From contig JAIOZY010000006.1 of NCBI GenBank assembly GCA_021740385.1, forward strand, positions 62,001 to 126,000: DNA of 64,000 nucleotides, in the 5' to 3' direction. The notes beneath the pieces were generated by a model. The model saw nothing but the letters and a program-made list of their open reading frames with translations. It did not search any database and was not told the DNA's origin. Below, piece after piece: positions 23,231 to 31,645 of the stretch (positions are counted from its first letter, which is position 1; every line of letters starts with the position of its first letter). This DNA comes from Prolixibacteraceae bacterium (GTDB lineage: Bacteria; Bacteroidota; Bacteroidia; Bacteroidales; Prolixibacteraceae). A program made the position numbers and the translations under genes.

Positions 23231-24796
23231 ATGAAGCAAATCAATTTTTTATTTCTAGTCGCCGCAATTTTTTTGTTGGGCGCCTGCACAAACCTACAGC
23301 CCGGACAAGTTAAAGTTCAGGGCGGAATCATTCAGGGAACCGTAACCGAGGATATGGCTATTTACAAGGGCATTCCGTTTGCCGCACCACCGGTGGGTGA
23401 TTTGCGCTGGAAGGCACCACAGCCTGTTGAAAAATGGAAAGGTGTGAAACAAACAACAGAATATGCTCCGGCGCCAATGCAGGGAGGTAACCCGGTTTCG
23501 GGCAAAAGTGAAGACTGCCTTTACCTTAACGTGTGGAGTCCGGCAAAAACGACCAGCGAAAAACTACCTGTGCTGGTGTGGATTTATGGCGGTGGTTTTA
23601 GTTTTGGTTCTACGTCCGATCCCGTTCATAATGGCGAAAACCTTGCCCGAAAGGGTGTTGTGGTAGTAAGTGTTGCTTACAGGGTAGGGCAAATCGGCCT
23701 TTTAGCTCATCCCGAACTTAGTGCAGAAAGTCCCAATGGTGTTTCGGGCAATTATGGCTTACTCGATATGATAGCCGGACTGCAATGGGTGCAAAAAAAT
23801 ATTAAAGCCTTTGGTGGCGACCCCGGAAAAGTGACCATTTTTGGCGAATCGGCCGGAGGCATAGCTGTAAGCATGTTGTGTGCCTCGCCCTTAACAAAAG
23901 GCTTGTTTCATGGTGCCATTTCCCAAAGTGGTGGTTCGTTTGGGCCTACACGCCCGACTACTTACCCCGGCGAAAATATGAAAACACTTGAACAGGCTGA
24001 ACAAGATGGTATTGAATATGCCAAAGGTTTTGGCGTTTCATCAATCGAAGAACTTCGGAAAGTTGAAGCTGAAAACCTTATACCCCGTGGCTGGACTTTG
24101 CCGGGAAGCTGGCCGGTTGTAGATGGCTACGTAATTCCCGACGATCAGTTTAAACTTTACCAAAGTGGCAAATACAACGATGTGCCGGTGCTTATTGGTT
24201 ACAACTCCGACGAAGGACTGAGCTTTCCTTCTGGCCGCACTCCCGACGAATACATTGCCTATGTAAACGAACGTTTTGGCCCTTATGCCGATAAACTTTT
24301 GGAAGCATACCCTCTTACCGAAAATAAAGTTGCACGTTCGGCACGCAACCTGATGCGCGATGCTGCCTTTGGCTGGCCAACATGGAGCTGGGCACGCTTG
24401 CAAACCCAAACCGGACTATCGCCCGTGTATTTGTATTACTTCGACCAGCATCCGCAATATTCAGAAAACTCGCCACAGGCCGACCACGGTACCCCGCACG
24501 GCGTTGACGTTGCATACGTTTTTATGAACCTTGATGAAAAGAACCCGCGGTTTACCTCTGCCGATTTCGAAATTTCGGAAATAATGGGCACTTACTGGAC
24601 CAACTTTGCCAAATACGGAAATCCCAATGGCGAAAATGTGCCCCGGTGGCCTGTTTTCAGTAACGATAATCCCGAGGTGATGTGCCTGAAAACCCAACCT
24701 GAAATTTGTCCCGTACCCGGTGAAGAATCGCTAAGTGTAATGGATGCCTATTTCGAATGGCGGCGTACGCCCGAGGGCGTAGAATGGGCAAAATGA
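23231..24796 (+). CDS. Type-B carboxylesterase lipoprotein
   Basis: The product is 521 aa, with a lipoprotein Cys after LLGA (LLGACTN). The fold is the large carboxylesterase type B/para-nitrobenzyl esterase family, not CE1: PVLVWIYGGGFSFGS (oxyanion), Ser207 in FGESAGGIA, Glu328 in NSDEGLS and His423 in GTPHGVDVAYVF complete the triad. Family members cut many carboxyl esters. In this place it probably removes acetyl or aromatic esters from xylan fragments in the periplasm, but specificity cannot be read. It is followed 24 bp later by the CE6 gene. Confidence 0.92.
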   Translation: MKQINFLFLVAAIFLLGACTNLQPGQVKVQGGIIQGTVTEDMAIYKGIPFAAPPVGDLRWKAPQPVEKWKGVKQTTEYAPAPMQGGNPVSGKSEDCLYLNVWSPAKTTSEKLPVLVWIYGGGFSFGSTSDPVHNGENLARKGVVVVSVAYRVGQIGLLAHPELSAESPNGVSGNYGLLDMIAGLQWVQKNIKAFGGDPGKVTIFGESAGGIAVSMLCASPLTKGLFHGAISQSGGSFGPTRPTTYPGENMKTLEQAEQDGIEYAKGFGVSSIEELRKVEAENLIPRGWTLPGSWPVVDGYVIPDDQFKLYQSGKYNDVPVLIGYNSDEGLSFPSGRTPDEYIAYVNERFGPYADKLLEAYPLTENKVARSARNLMRDAAFGWPTWSWARLQTQTGLSPVYLYYFDQHPQYSENSPQADHGTPHGVDVAYVFMNLDEKNPRFTSADFEISEIMGTYWTNFAKYGNPNGENVPRWPVFSNDNPEVMCLKTQPEICPVPGEESLSVMDAYFEWRRTPEGVEWAK

Positions 24797-24820
24797 TCAA
24801 TAAATTTTAATTTTTGACTA

Positions 24821-25648
24821 ATGAAAACGAATAAATTCTTTCTGATGATTTTCCTGCTTGTGTCAAGTATGTATGCTTTTTCGCAAGACCCCGATTTTCA
24901 CATCTGCCTCTGTTTTGGGCAATCGAACATGGCCGGTGCTGCCCGTGCCGAAGCTCAGGACTCCGTGGTTGATGAACGTTTAAAAATGATGAGTGCCATG
25001 GACTGTCCCGACAAAGGGCGCGTTAAAGGCAACTGGTACACGGCTACACCGCCCATTTGTGATTGCAATGCAGGTATTTCGCCGGCCGATTATTTTGGCC
25101 GCACTTTGATCGAAAACCTTCCTGCCAATATTAAAGTGGGGCTCATCAATGTTTCGGTGGGTGGTTGTAAAATTGAATTGTTCGACAAAGAAAATCACCA
25201 AAGTTATGTCGAAAATGCTCCCCACTGGATGAAGGGCTGGATTGACAACTATGGTGGAAATCCTTATGGCCGTTTGGTTGAGCTGGCAAAGCTTGCCCAA
25301 AACGATGGTGTAATAAAAGGTATTTTGTTGCATCAGGGCGAATCGAATCCAAACGATACGCTGTGGACTCAAAAAGTAAAAGATATTTACGACAACCTGA
25401 TTGCCGATTTGAATCTGGACCCCGATGAAGTTCCGCTTGTAGCCGGCGAATTGCTCAGTGCCGAATTCAATGGCAAATGCCATGCTTTTAACGTGTTTAT
25501 ACACCAACTCCCCAATGTAATCCCCAATGCACACGTAGTGTCGTCGGAGGGGTGTCCCGGCATGCCCGATGGACTGCATTTTACCGCCGAAGGGTACCGT
25601 AAACTTGGAAAACGTTACGGACAAAAAATGATGGAAGTGAATTATTGA
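24821..25648 (+). CDS. CE6 acetyl xylan esterase (SGNH fold)
   Basis: The product is 275 aa with a signal peptide (cut near AFSQ). It is a single SGNH/DUF303 domain: Ser35 in CFGQSNMAG, the Gly block VSVGGCKIELF, the HQGESN motif, and Asp250/His253 in PDGLHF. CE6 enzymes remove acetyl groups from xylan. The last 16 codons and the downstream region are duplicated about 2 kb away (27602), where the coding part is broken. That supports this copy being the intact one. Confidence 0.92.
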   Translation: MKTNKFFLMIFLLVSSMYAFSQDPDFHICLCFGQSNMAGAARAEAQDSVVDERLKMMSAMDCPDKGRVKGNWYTATPPICDCNAGISPADYFGRTLIENLPANIKVGLINVSVGGCKIELFDKENHQSYVENAPHWMKGWIDNYGGNPYGRLVELAKLAQNDGVIKGILLHQGESNPNDTLWTQKVKDIYDNLIADLNLDPDEVPLVAGELLSAEFNGKCHAFNVFIHQLPNVIPNAHVVSSEGCPGMPDGLHFTAEGYRKLGKRYGQKMMEVNY

Positions 25649-25703
25649 AAACGTTTTTTAGATTTACGAAGTTTGATAAAAAGAGATTTTTTTATCTATC
25701 ATA

Positions 25704-25738
25704 ATACCCCGTCTGCTTGTGACGGGGTATTTTATTTT
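25704..25738 (+). terminator. Terminator after CE6
   Basis: A 10-bp perfect stem ATACCCCGTC / GACGGGGTAT (25704-25713 with 25721-25730), a 7-base loop and a T-rich tail TTTATTTT follow the CE6 stop by 55 bp. It would end the GH51-esterase transcript. Confidence 0.8.
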
Positions 25739-25802
25739 AGCACAGGAAGTCCGTATAGGTATCCCTGAAAATTTTATCTAAAATTATAACATGATTATCT
25801 AA

Positions 25803-25831
25803 TTTGAAAAACCATCCTTAGCATACCTGTG
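25803..25831 (+). promoter_or_regulatory. Candidate promoter conserved in both repeat copies
   Basis: TTTG at 25803-25806 and TACCTGTG at 25824-25831 resemble the Bacteroidota -33 and -7 boxes (TAnnTTTG with one mismatch), spaced 17 bp. The same two blocks are kept in copy B before the GH10 gene (27803-27831). The spacing is a little short, so the call is tentative. Confidence 0.35.
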
Positions 25832-25887
25832 TATTTTTATCACTGGCTTAATAAAGCATGAATGAATAATATGAGAAATTAGAATCA

Positions 25888-26442
25888 ATGAGAATAACAA
25901 ACATATTTATAGCATGCATTGTGACTTTGACTTATAATGCTGATGCAAAGCTTTCATCGTTAGCAGAACCCGGTCACTGGAACGACCCCGATATGCTTGA
26001 AGTTGGCAGCAAGTCACTCAACCCTACAGAGTGCAAAGCTCATTTCTCCATTTGGTGCATGCTTGCAGCTCCTTTGATTACAGGCAATGATCTGACTAAA
26101 ATGAATAAAGCGATAAGGGATATTCTAACTGCTCATGAGTTAATTGCAATCAGTCAGGATCAGTTTGGAAAAAAATGCACACGTGTGAATAACGAAAATG
26201 GGTTACAGGTATGGCAGAAACCTTTAAACGATGGCTTGGTTGAAAAAAATTCGACGATTAATGCCAAAACGCTCTCCCAAACCCATACTGATCCACGGGC
26301 AAAAACCGGATTGATGATCAGAGAAACTGAAAATCCGGCCAGTTTATTTGTATTGATATGTACTACACCTGCTAAAGGTGTTTCATTGCAATGGCGTGAT
26401 GGTTTTGAAAATACCTGCAATAAAAACAACTATGGAAAGTGA
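25888..26442 (+). pseudogene. Remnant of a GH27 alpha-galactosidase with a ConA-like domain
   Basis: The 184-codon frame starts with a signal-like segment (MRITNIFIACIVTLTYNADA) joined directly to the GH27 late-barrel motif GHWNDPDMLEVG (acid/base region, Asp33-Asp35), then FSIWCMLAAPLITGNDL and AISQDQFGK. The first two thirds of the barrel, including the nucleophile strand, are missing. At about residue 115 the GH27 C-terminus (LQVWQKPLNDG) breaks off and joins AKTGLMIRETENPASLFVL, a motif of DUF1349/ConA-like carbohydrate-binding domains, also truncated. Two in-frame deletions in a larger GH27 gene explain this. It cannot be an active alpha-galactosidase. Confidence 0.8.
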
Positions 26443-26494
26443 ATTTACTTTGAATAATTAAACAAATTAAGTTAACCATTAAAACTATTAAACT

Positions 26495-27496
26495 ATGAAA
26501 AAATTATTATTTATTACAGTTACAGTATGTTTTTTAGCCTTCAATTCATATGCACAAGACAACAAAGCTTTGCATATTTTTGGCGATGGAACAAGTTTCT
26601 TCATGGCAGGTCTTGATGAATTGATAGTAAGTGATCTGACCATTGAAGGGTGGGTTAAAATTGACGGAGGAGTTACCCTGGATGATTATACTGCTTTGGT
26701 TGATTTTCGTGATGCCAGTACCGGGGATTCGAAAGCATTGATCTTTAAAAATTCAGATGGACCCACAATCAGTTATGAATGGGGTGGAAACTGGACTTAC
26801 ATCAGTGCAGAAAACTATTTAGTGCCGGATGAATGGCAACATGTTGCTCTTGTTATTGATGGTATTGATGCCGAAGCAAGATTCTATGTAAATGGTTTCC
26901 AGACCGGATCTGACGTAAGCTATTCAGGTCTGGGAGATGAACTGACCCTTGGTGAAAACATGAGAGTTGGTGCAGGATTGGGTACTGAACCTATCAGGAC
27001 CTTAATTGGTGTAATGGATGAGATCAGAATCTGGACTGTGATCCGGACTGAAGATGAAATATTTGAAAATATGGCCAGAGAAATTGATCCATCAACTGAC
27101 GGTTTGTTGATGTATTATCGTTGTAACGAGGAGTCGGATGCAACTTTGTTAACCGATGCTACAGGCAATGGTTATGACCTTCCTGTTGATGGTGATGTAT
27201 TCGCTTATGAATTTGTTGATGACACCGAATGGAATACAGATGAAACAGGCGTTTTCGATCTAAAAAATTCAAATGTTTTTTATCCATTTCCAAATCCGGT
27301 TAAAAACCAATTGCGTTTTGAAGGATTGAAGAATGAAACTTCGGTTATTAAAGTTCTTGATCTTTCAGGTTGTTTGATCCTTGAAAAACAAATGACTTCA
27401 AGCGAACTGGATGTGTCTGAACTTCAAAAAGGCCTGTATTTCGTTGAAATTAAACAGGAAACGGAAACGTATAAAGGAAGATTTATTAAAGAGTGA
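26495..27496 (+). CDS. LamG-domain secreted protein with T9SS sorting domain
   Basis: The product is 333 aa: a signal peptide (cut near SYAQ), a laminin-G/ConA-like domain at ~25-225 (ALHIFGDGTSFF, ISYEWGGNW, FYVNGFQTGSDV, GVMDEIRIW), and a C-terminal type IX sorting domain with YPFPNPVKNQLRFEG and GLYFVEIKQETETYKGRF. It has no catalytic domain. LamG domains bind glycans or proteins, so a surface or secreted binding role is plausible. It lies inside the segment bounded by the long direct repeat, next to the GH27 relic, and by eye is more A/T-rich than nearby enzyme genes. It may have arrived with that segment. Confidence 0.85.
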   Translation: MKKLLFITVTVCFLAFNSYAQDNKALHIFGDGTSFFMAGLDELIVSDLTIEGWVKIDGGVTLDDYTALVDFRDASTGDSKALIFKNSDGPTISYEWGGNWTYISAENYLVPDEWQHVALVIDGIDAEARFYVNGFQTGSDVSYSGLGDELTLGENMRVGAGLGTEPIRTLIGVMDEIRIWTVIRTEDEIFENMAREIDPSTDGLLMYYRCNEESDATLLTDATGNGYDLPVDGDVFAYEFVDDTEWNTDETGVFDLKNSNVFYPFPNPVKNQLRFEGLKNETSVIKVLDLSGCLILEKQMTSSELDVSELQKGLYFVEIKQETETYKGRFIKE

Positions 27497-27885
27497 TGGC
27501 AGAAAAACAATAGCCTTTTTATGGTTAGTACTTCTTTTTAGATGCCTGGGCAAATCTGATAAGCCAGGTTGAAATCGAGGGGGAGTTTCAGCCCGGCTTA
27601 TAAATTTGGAAAACGTTATGGCTAAAAAAATGCTGGAAGTGAATTATTGAAATCGGTTTTGGCTTTACGAAGTTTGATAAAAAGAGTTATTTTATCTGTC
27701 ATAATACCCCTTTTGTTTATGGTGGGGTATTACATTTTTGCACAGGAAGTCCGGATTGATGTTCCTGAAAATTTTATCTAAAATTATAACATGATTATCT
27801 AATTTGAAAACCCGTCCTTAGCATACCTGTGTATTTTTATCCCTGGCTTAATAAAGCATGAATCAATTTTATAAATTCTTTTAAG
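27497..27885 (+). other. Long spacer with the second repeat copy
   Basis: The 389-bp spacer has about 100 bp of unassigned sequence with a small CCTGG/CCAGG stem (27547-27569), then the CE6 3'-end relic and the second direct-repeat copy, which supplies the leader of the GH10 gene. Confidence 0.6.
27602..27863 (+). repeat. Long direct repeat, copy B, with CE6 3'-end relic
   Basis: It is the counterpart of 25601-25863. The coding part keeps FGKRYG but the next codon is TAA instead of CAA, and one extra A shifts the frame before GAAGTGAATTATTGA, so this is a dead CE6 end. Upstream of it only traces of CE6 can be followed. The terminator hairpin is reduced to ATACCCC / GGGGTAT (27704-27710 with 27724-27730). 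Confidence 0.88.
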
Positions 27886-30213
27886 ATGAGAACGATTAAA
27901 CAGGTAGCACTATTCTTCACATTTTTTTTGATAACAAATGTATTTGTTTTAATCCCCCTGGAAACAGGGGCACAGTCGTACCGAAACTGGTATAACAATG
28001 CCCAGGAACGCATCGATACCTTAAGAAAAGGAACATTTGGTATAAAAGTAGTTGACAAAAACGGCCAGCCTTTTTCCGGGGAAGTGTCCGTAAATATTGC
28101 CAAACATGCGTTTCCCTTTGGGATTGCTTTCGATTTTTACGAGGGGGAGTTTAGTATGGGAAACAGTTACAGTACGGGCAGCTCAATCCAGGCCCCTGCC
28201 GACAATGAAATATATCAAACCGAAAGATGGAACGATTATCTGGCCTATTCAATACCAATTGAAAGCGGAAAAGAGTATAAACTTACATTGAAATTTGCCG
28301 AAATTTATGCCGATGCCGGCAATTTTAGGTTGTTTGATGTAAAAGTTGAAGGCGAATTATTTCTGGATGATTACGATGTTTTTACAGAAGCCGGTGGAAA
28401 AAATATCGCGAAGGATACAAGCATCACATTTGTTGCAACCGATAATGTTCTTAATATCGAATTGAAGGCAGAAAAGGATAATGCCATGATTAAAGGAATT
28501 GTGTTGGAAGAAATAACCAGCTCGACGATTATCCGGATCAATTGCGGGGGGGCTGCGCTCACTACGGAAGATGGTAATACTTATGTGACGGAAGAGGGCT
28601 ATTTCGATCCCGATGCAAATACCGTTGCAACCGAAGAACAGTGGAAGAAGGCTGCCATGTACAAATATTTCAATTACGGTGCCTGTGGCAACTCGTTTAA
28701 GTGGAGCGGCATTCAGCCCCAGCCTACAGCCCCCGACTATACCAATTTTGAAAATGCGGTACGCTGGACCCAAAAAGTAGGATGGGAATTACGGGCACAT
28801 ACCTTGCTGTGGGGGGGTGAAGATGATCATTCCATGCCCGGCTGGGTGCGGAATTTGCCAACGCCCAGGGCCATAACCGATACCTGTAAAATGCGGGTTA
28901 TCCGCGAAGTTACACGCTATAAGGGGATCATTAAAGAATACGATGTTATTAACGAACCCTTGACAGGCCATGCCGACCATTTACGGAATACGGTTGGGGA
29001 TTCCATTCTATGGAATTGCTTTAAGTGGGCACGCTCGGCCGATCCCGACGCCGAACTTTATATTAACGATTATAATGTAGAGTACAATTGGGGACAGGCC
29101 CTGGAGTACCGCGACCTGATCCTTCAAATTAAGGAGATGGGAGGCCCCGTTACCGGGGTGGGTATTCAGGCCCATTTTTGGGATGGTTTACGGCCCAATG
29201 TCAACGAAGTTGTTAGAAATTTGAATATTATTGCCGAAGCAGGTTTGCCCATGCGTTTAACCGAATTCGATTGGGGAAGCGACTTGACCCAGAAACAACA
29301 GGTTGAAGACTTTGTAAAAGTGGCCACCATTGCCTTTTCTCATCCTTCTGTTAATGGTATGATATGCTGGGCTTTGTGCGATAATGGCGCCTGGCGGGAT
29401 AATTCAGGTTTTTTCGATGCCAACTATAAACCAAAATTAGCTGCCGACACGCTTTTGTATTATACCAAAACGAAATGGGCAACAAATTTCGATTCGGTAA
29501 TGGCCGGCGGCAATGAAATTGTTTTTGATGCTTATTACGGCGATTATACCATTGAAGCCGATTTTGATGGCGTTACAAAAGTGTTTACCGTCCCTTTTTT
29601 AGAAGAAAATGAAGATTCTGTTTTCACTTTATTCGAAGCCGATGCAGTAGTTAAAGGACCGCAATTTGTAAAAGCCGAACTGCATGAAAGCAATGCTGTG
29701 AAAATTACATTCGATAAAGAGATTGAAAGTGGTTCCTTAACAAGAAGCGATTTTAAATTCTTTTCAAACAACGAAATTGGGCTTGAAGCCGTACAGAAAG
29801 ATGACAGCAACCCCAAAGCTGTTATTTTATCGCTAAGTGCAAATGTTAATACTAACGGGTACGCTTCCGTATCGTATTTTCCCGGAACCCTGAAAGCGAC
29901 CGATGGCAGTATTGCCGTTGCGTTTGGCCCCGAAAAGGTTGTTTTTCCCGTTTCAAATGATGAGTCGGGTTCCTTAGTGGCCAATGGGATAAAGCTTTAT
30001 CCGAATCCGGCAACCAGTCACCTTACCATTGTTAATAAAAACGGACCGTTTAAAATGAAAATGTACGACAGTACGGGACGGCAGGTTTATGGTGAAAATT
30101 CGCAGGGCAATAAACTGTTCTTTGATGTAAGTTCTTTCCGAAGGGGGATATACTTAATTGGAATTTCCTGTACTGACAATCAGGTTTACATGCAAAAAAT
30201 CCTTTTGAAATAA
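27886..30213 (+). CDS. GH10 xylanase interrupted by a permuted malectin-type domain, T9SS-secreted
   Basis: The product is 775 aa. After a signal peptide and a GH10 lead-in (FGIKVVDKNGQPFSG, HAFPFGIAFDF) the barrel is interrupted at ~85-248 by a malectin/CBM57-type domain, then resumes with EEQWKKAAMYKYFNYG. Catalytic residues are Glu357 in DVINEPL and Glu460 in LTEFDWGS. Inside the insert the usual last part (IYQTERWND ... LKFAEIY ... LFDVKVEG) comes first and the usual first strand (RINCGGAALTTEDGNTY) comes last. A beta domain of the SwmB/Ig type follows (~590-685), then a T9SS sorting domain (LYPNPATSHL, GIYLIGISC). It probably acts on cell-surface or released xylan. Its leader is repeat copy B. 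Confidence 0.94.
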   Translation: MRTIKQVALFFTFFLITNVFVLIPLETGAQSYRNWYNNAQERIDTLRKGTFGIKVVDKNGQPFSGEVSVNIAKHAFPFGIAFDFYEGEFSMGNSYSTGSSIQAPADNEIYQTERWNDYLAYSIPIESGKEYKLTLKFAEIYADAGNFRLFDVKVEGELFLDDYDVFTEAGGKNIAKDTSITFVATDNVLNIELKAEKDNAMIKGIVLEEITSSTIIRINCGGAALTTEDGNTYVTEEGYFDPDANTVATEEQWKKAAMYKYFNYGACGNSFKWSGIQPQPTAPDYTNFENAVRWTQKVGWELRAHTLLWGGEDDHSMPGWVRNLPTPRAITDTCKMRVIREVTRYKGIIKEYDVINEPLTGHADHLRNTVGDSILWNCFKWARSADPDAELYINDYNVEYNWGQALEYRDLILQIKEMGGPVTGVGIQAHFWDGLRPNVNEVVRNLNIIAEAGLPMRLTEFDWGSDLTQKQQVEDFVKVATIAFSHPSVNGMICWALCDNGAWRDNSGFFDANYKPKLAADTLLYYTKTKWATNFDSVMAGGNEIVFDAYYGDYTIEADFDGVTKVFTVPFLEENEDSVFTLFEADAVVKGPQFVKAELHESNAVKITFDKEIESGSLTRSDFKFFSNNEIGLEAVQKDDSNPKAVILSLSANVNTNGYASVSYFPGTLKATDGSIAVAFGPEKVVFPVSNDESGSLVANGIKLYPNPATSHLTIVNKNGPFKMKMYDSTGRQVYGENSQGNKLFFDVSSFRRGIYLIGISCTDNQVYMQKILLK

Positions 30214-30262
30214 ATCAGATTTTACCGGAGTTCAATAAAAAAGTATAAATAAATAATTTGAT

Positions 30263-31645
30263 ATGAACAATAAGCAAGCATCACTTTTAACTGTGTTAAT
30301 GATAACGGGTTTCTTATTAACGGCAAGTGCACAAAACCCCATTGTGCAAACCTATTTTACAGCCGACCCTGCCCCTATGGTGCACGATGGAACTGTGTAT
30401 GTATACACATCGCACGACGAGGACACGACCGTGAACAACTTTTTCACCATGTACGACTGGCGTTGCTATTCATCAACCGATATGGTAAACTGGACCGACC
30501 ACGGTGCTGTTGCTTCATTGAAAGATTTTAACTGGCATGAAAAGTCCAATGGCGCCTGGGCACCCCAATGCATCGAACGGAACGGCAAGTTTTACCTCTA
30601 TGTGCCTATTCATGGCGAAGGTACAGCCGTGTTGGTTTCCGATTCGCCTACCGGCCCGTTTACCGATCCTATTGGTAAACGGTTGATCGATAGCGACCAT
30701 ATTTGGCAGGACATTGACCCCACAGTTGCCATCGACGACGATGGACAGGCCTACCTTTATTGGGGGAACCCCAACCTGTGGTATGTGAAGTTGAACGAAG
30801 ATATGGTTTCGTATGATAAGAACATTGGCGATAACGGAATTGTTTCAATTGAAATGACAACAGAAGCTTTTGGCAGCCAGAAAGGGCGCGACGGTAAAAC
30901 GCGGGCATCGTACACTGAAGGCCCCTGGTTTTATAAACGTAACAACTTGTATTATATGGTTTATGCCGCCAAAGGTATTCCCGAGTACATCGCCTATTCA
31001 ACAGCGCAATCGCCCGAAGGCCCCTGGAATTACGGGGAAATCGTAATGGAAAGGGCCGATCATTTGGCCTTTACTAACCACGCGGGCATCATCGGTTTTA
31101 AGGGAAATTCCTATATCTTTTATCACGACCAGTCCTTGTCGAAAGGCGAAGGTTTTAAGCGTTCGGTATGTGTTGAACAGTTTTCGTATAATGCCGATGG
31201 ATCCATTCCCCTTATTAAACCTACAAAAGAAGGCGTGAAAGAAAGTATCGCCAATTTGAATCCCTTTAAAAAAGTCGAAGCCGAAACCATGGCCTGGAGC
31301 GAAGGCCTGAAAACAGCAGGAAATAGCCAAACAGGTGTTTACGTAACCACGATTGAGAATGGCGATTACTTGATAGTCAGAAGCGTAGATTTTGGCAAAG
31401 GGGTGAAAAAATTTAAAGCCGGTGTGGCTTCCGGATCAACGGGCGGAAAAATCGAAATACGGTTAAACCGTACCGACGGAGAGCTACTTGGCACGCTTCC
31501 GGTAAATAGTACCGGGGGATGGCAAAACTGGAGCGTGAAATCATGCAAGCTGAAAAAAACAAAAGGCGTACACGACCTCTGTTTCGTGTTTAAAGGTGAT
31601 GATGGCGAATTGTTTAACTTTGATTGGTGGAGTTTGATTAAATGA
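30263..31645 (+). CDS. GH43 arabinofuranosidase/xylosidase with CBM6 (paralogue 1)
   Basis: The product is 460 aa with a signal peptide (cut near ASAQ). The five-bladed propeller has Asp35 in FTADPAPM (base), Asp152 in DIDPTVAIDDDGQAY and Glu219 in YTEGPWF (acid). A C-terminal CBM6 at ~335-460 shows KVEAETMAWSEG, GKIEIRL and VHDLCFVF. The type resembles arabinoxylan arabinofuranohydrolases. It is one of three GH43-CBM6 genes in the window (with 49118 and 56873). Its stop overlaps the start of the next gene by 4 bp, so translation is probably coupled. Confidence 0.93.
   Translation: MNNKQASLLTVLMITGFLLTASAQNPIVQTYFTADPAPMVHDGTVYVYTSHDEDTTVNNFFTMYDWRCYSSTDMVNWTDHGAVASLKDFNWHEKSNGAWAPQCIERNGKFYLYVPIHGEGTAVLVSDSPTGPFTDPIGKRLIDSDHIWQDIDPTVAIDDDGQAYLYWGNPNLWYVKLNEDMVSYDKNIGDNGIVSIEMTTEAFGSQKGRDGKTRASYTEGPWFYKRNNLYYMVYAAKGIPEYIAYSTAQSPEGPWNYGEIVMERADHLAFTNHAGIIGFKGNSYIFYHDQSLSKGEGFKRSVCVEQFSYNADGSIPLIKPTKEGVKESIANLNPFKKVEAETMAWSEGLKTAGNSQTGVYVTTIENGDYLIVRSVDFGKGVKKFKAGVASGSTGGKIEIRLNRTDGELLGTLPVNSTGGWQNWSVKSCKLKKTKGVHDLCFVFKGDDGELFNFDWWSLIK

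Larger units (their letters stand above)
25601..25863 (+). repeat. Long direct repeat, copy A
   Basis: It covers the last codons of the CE6 gene, a terminator hairpin and a leader region, and matches 27602-27863. By manual count the last 123 positions (25741-25863) differ at 8 positions from copy B. The match is visible with small indels over the rest. It ends about 25 bp before the GH27 relic start, as copy B ends about 22 bp before the GH10 start. Confidence 0.9.
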
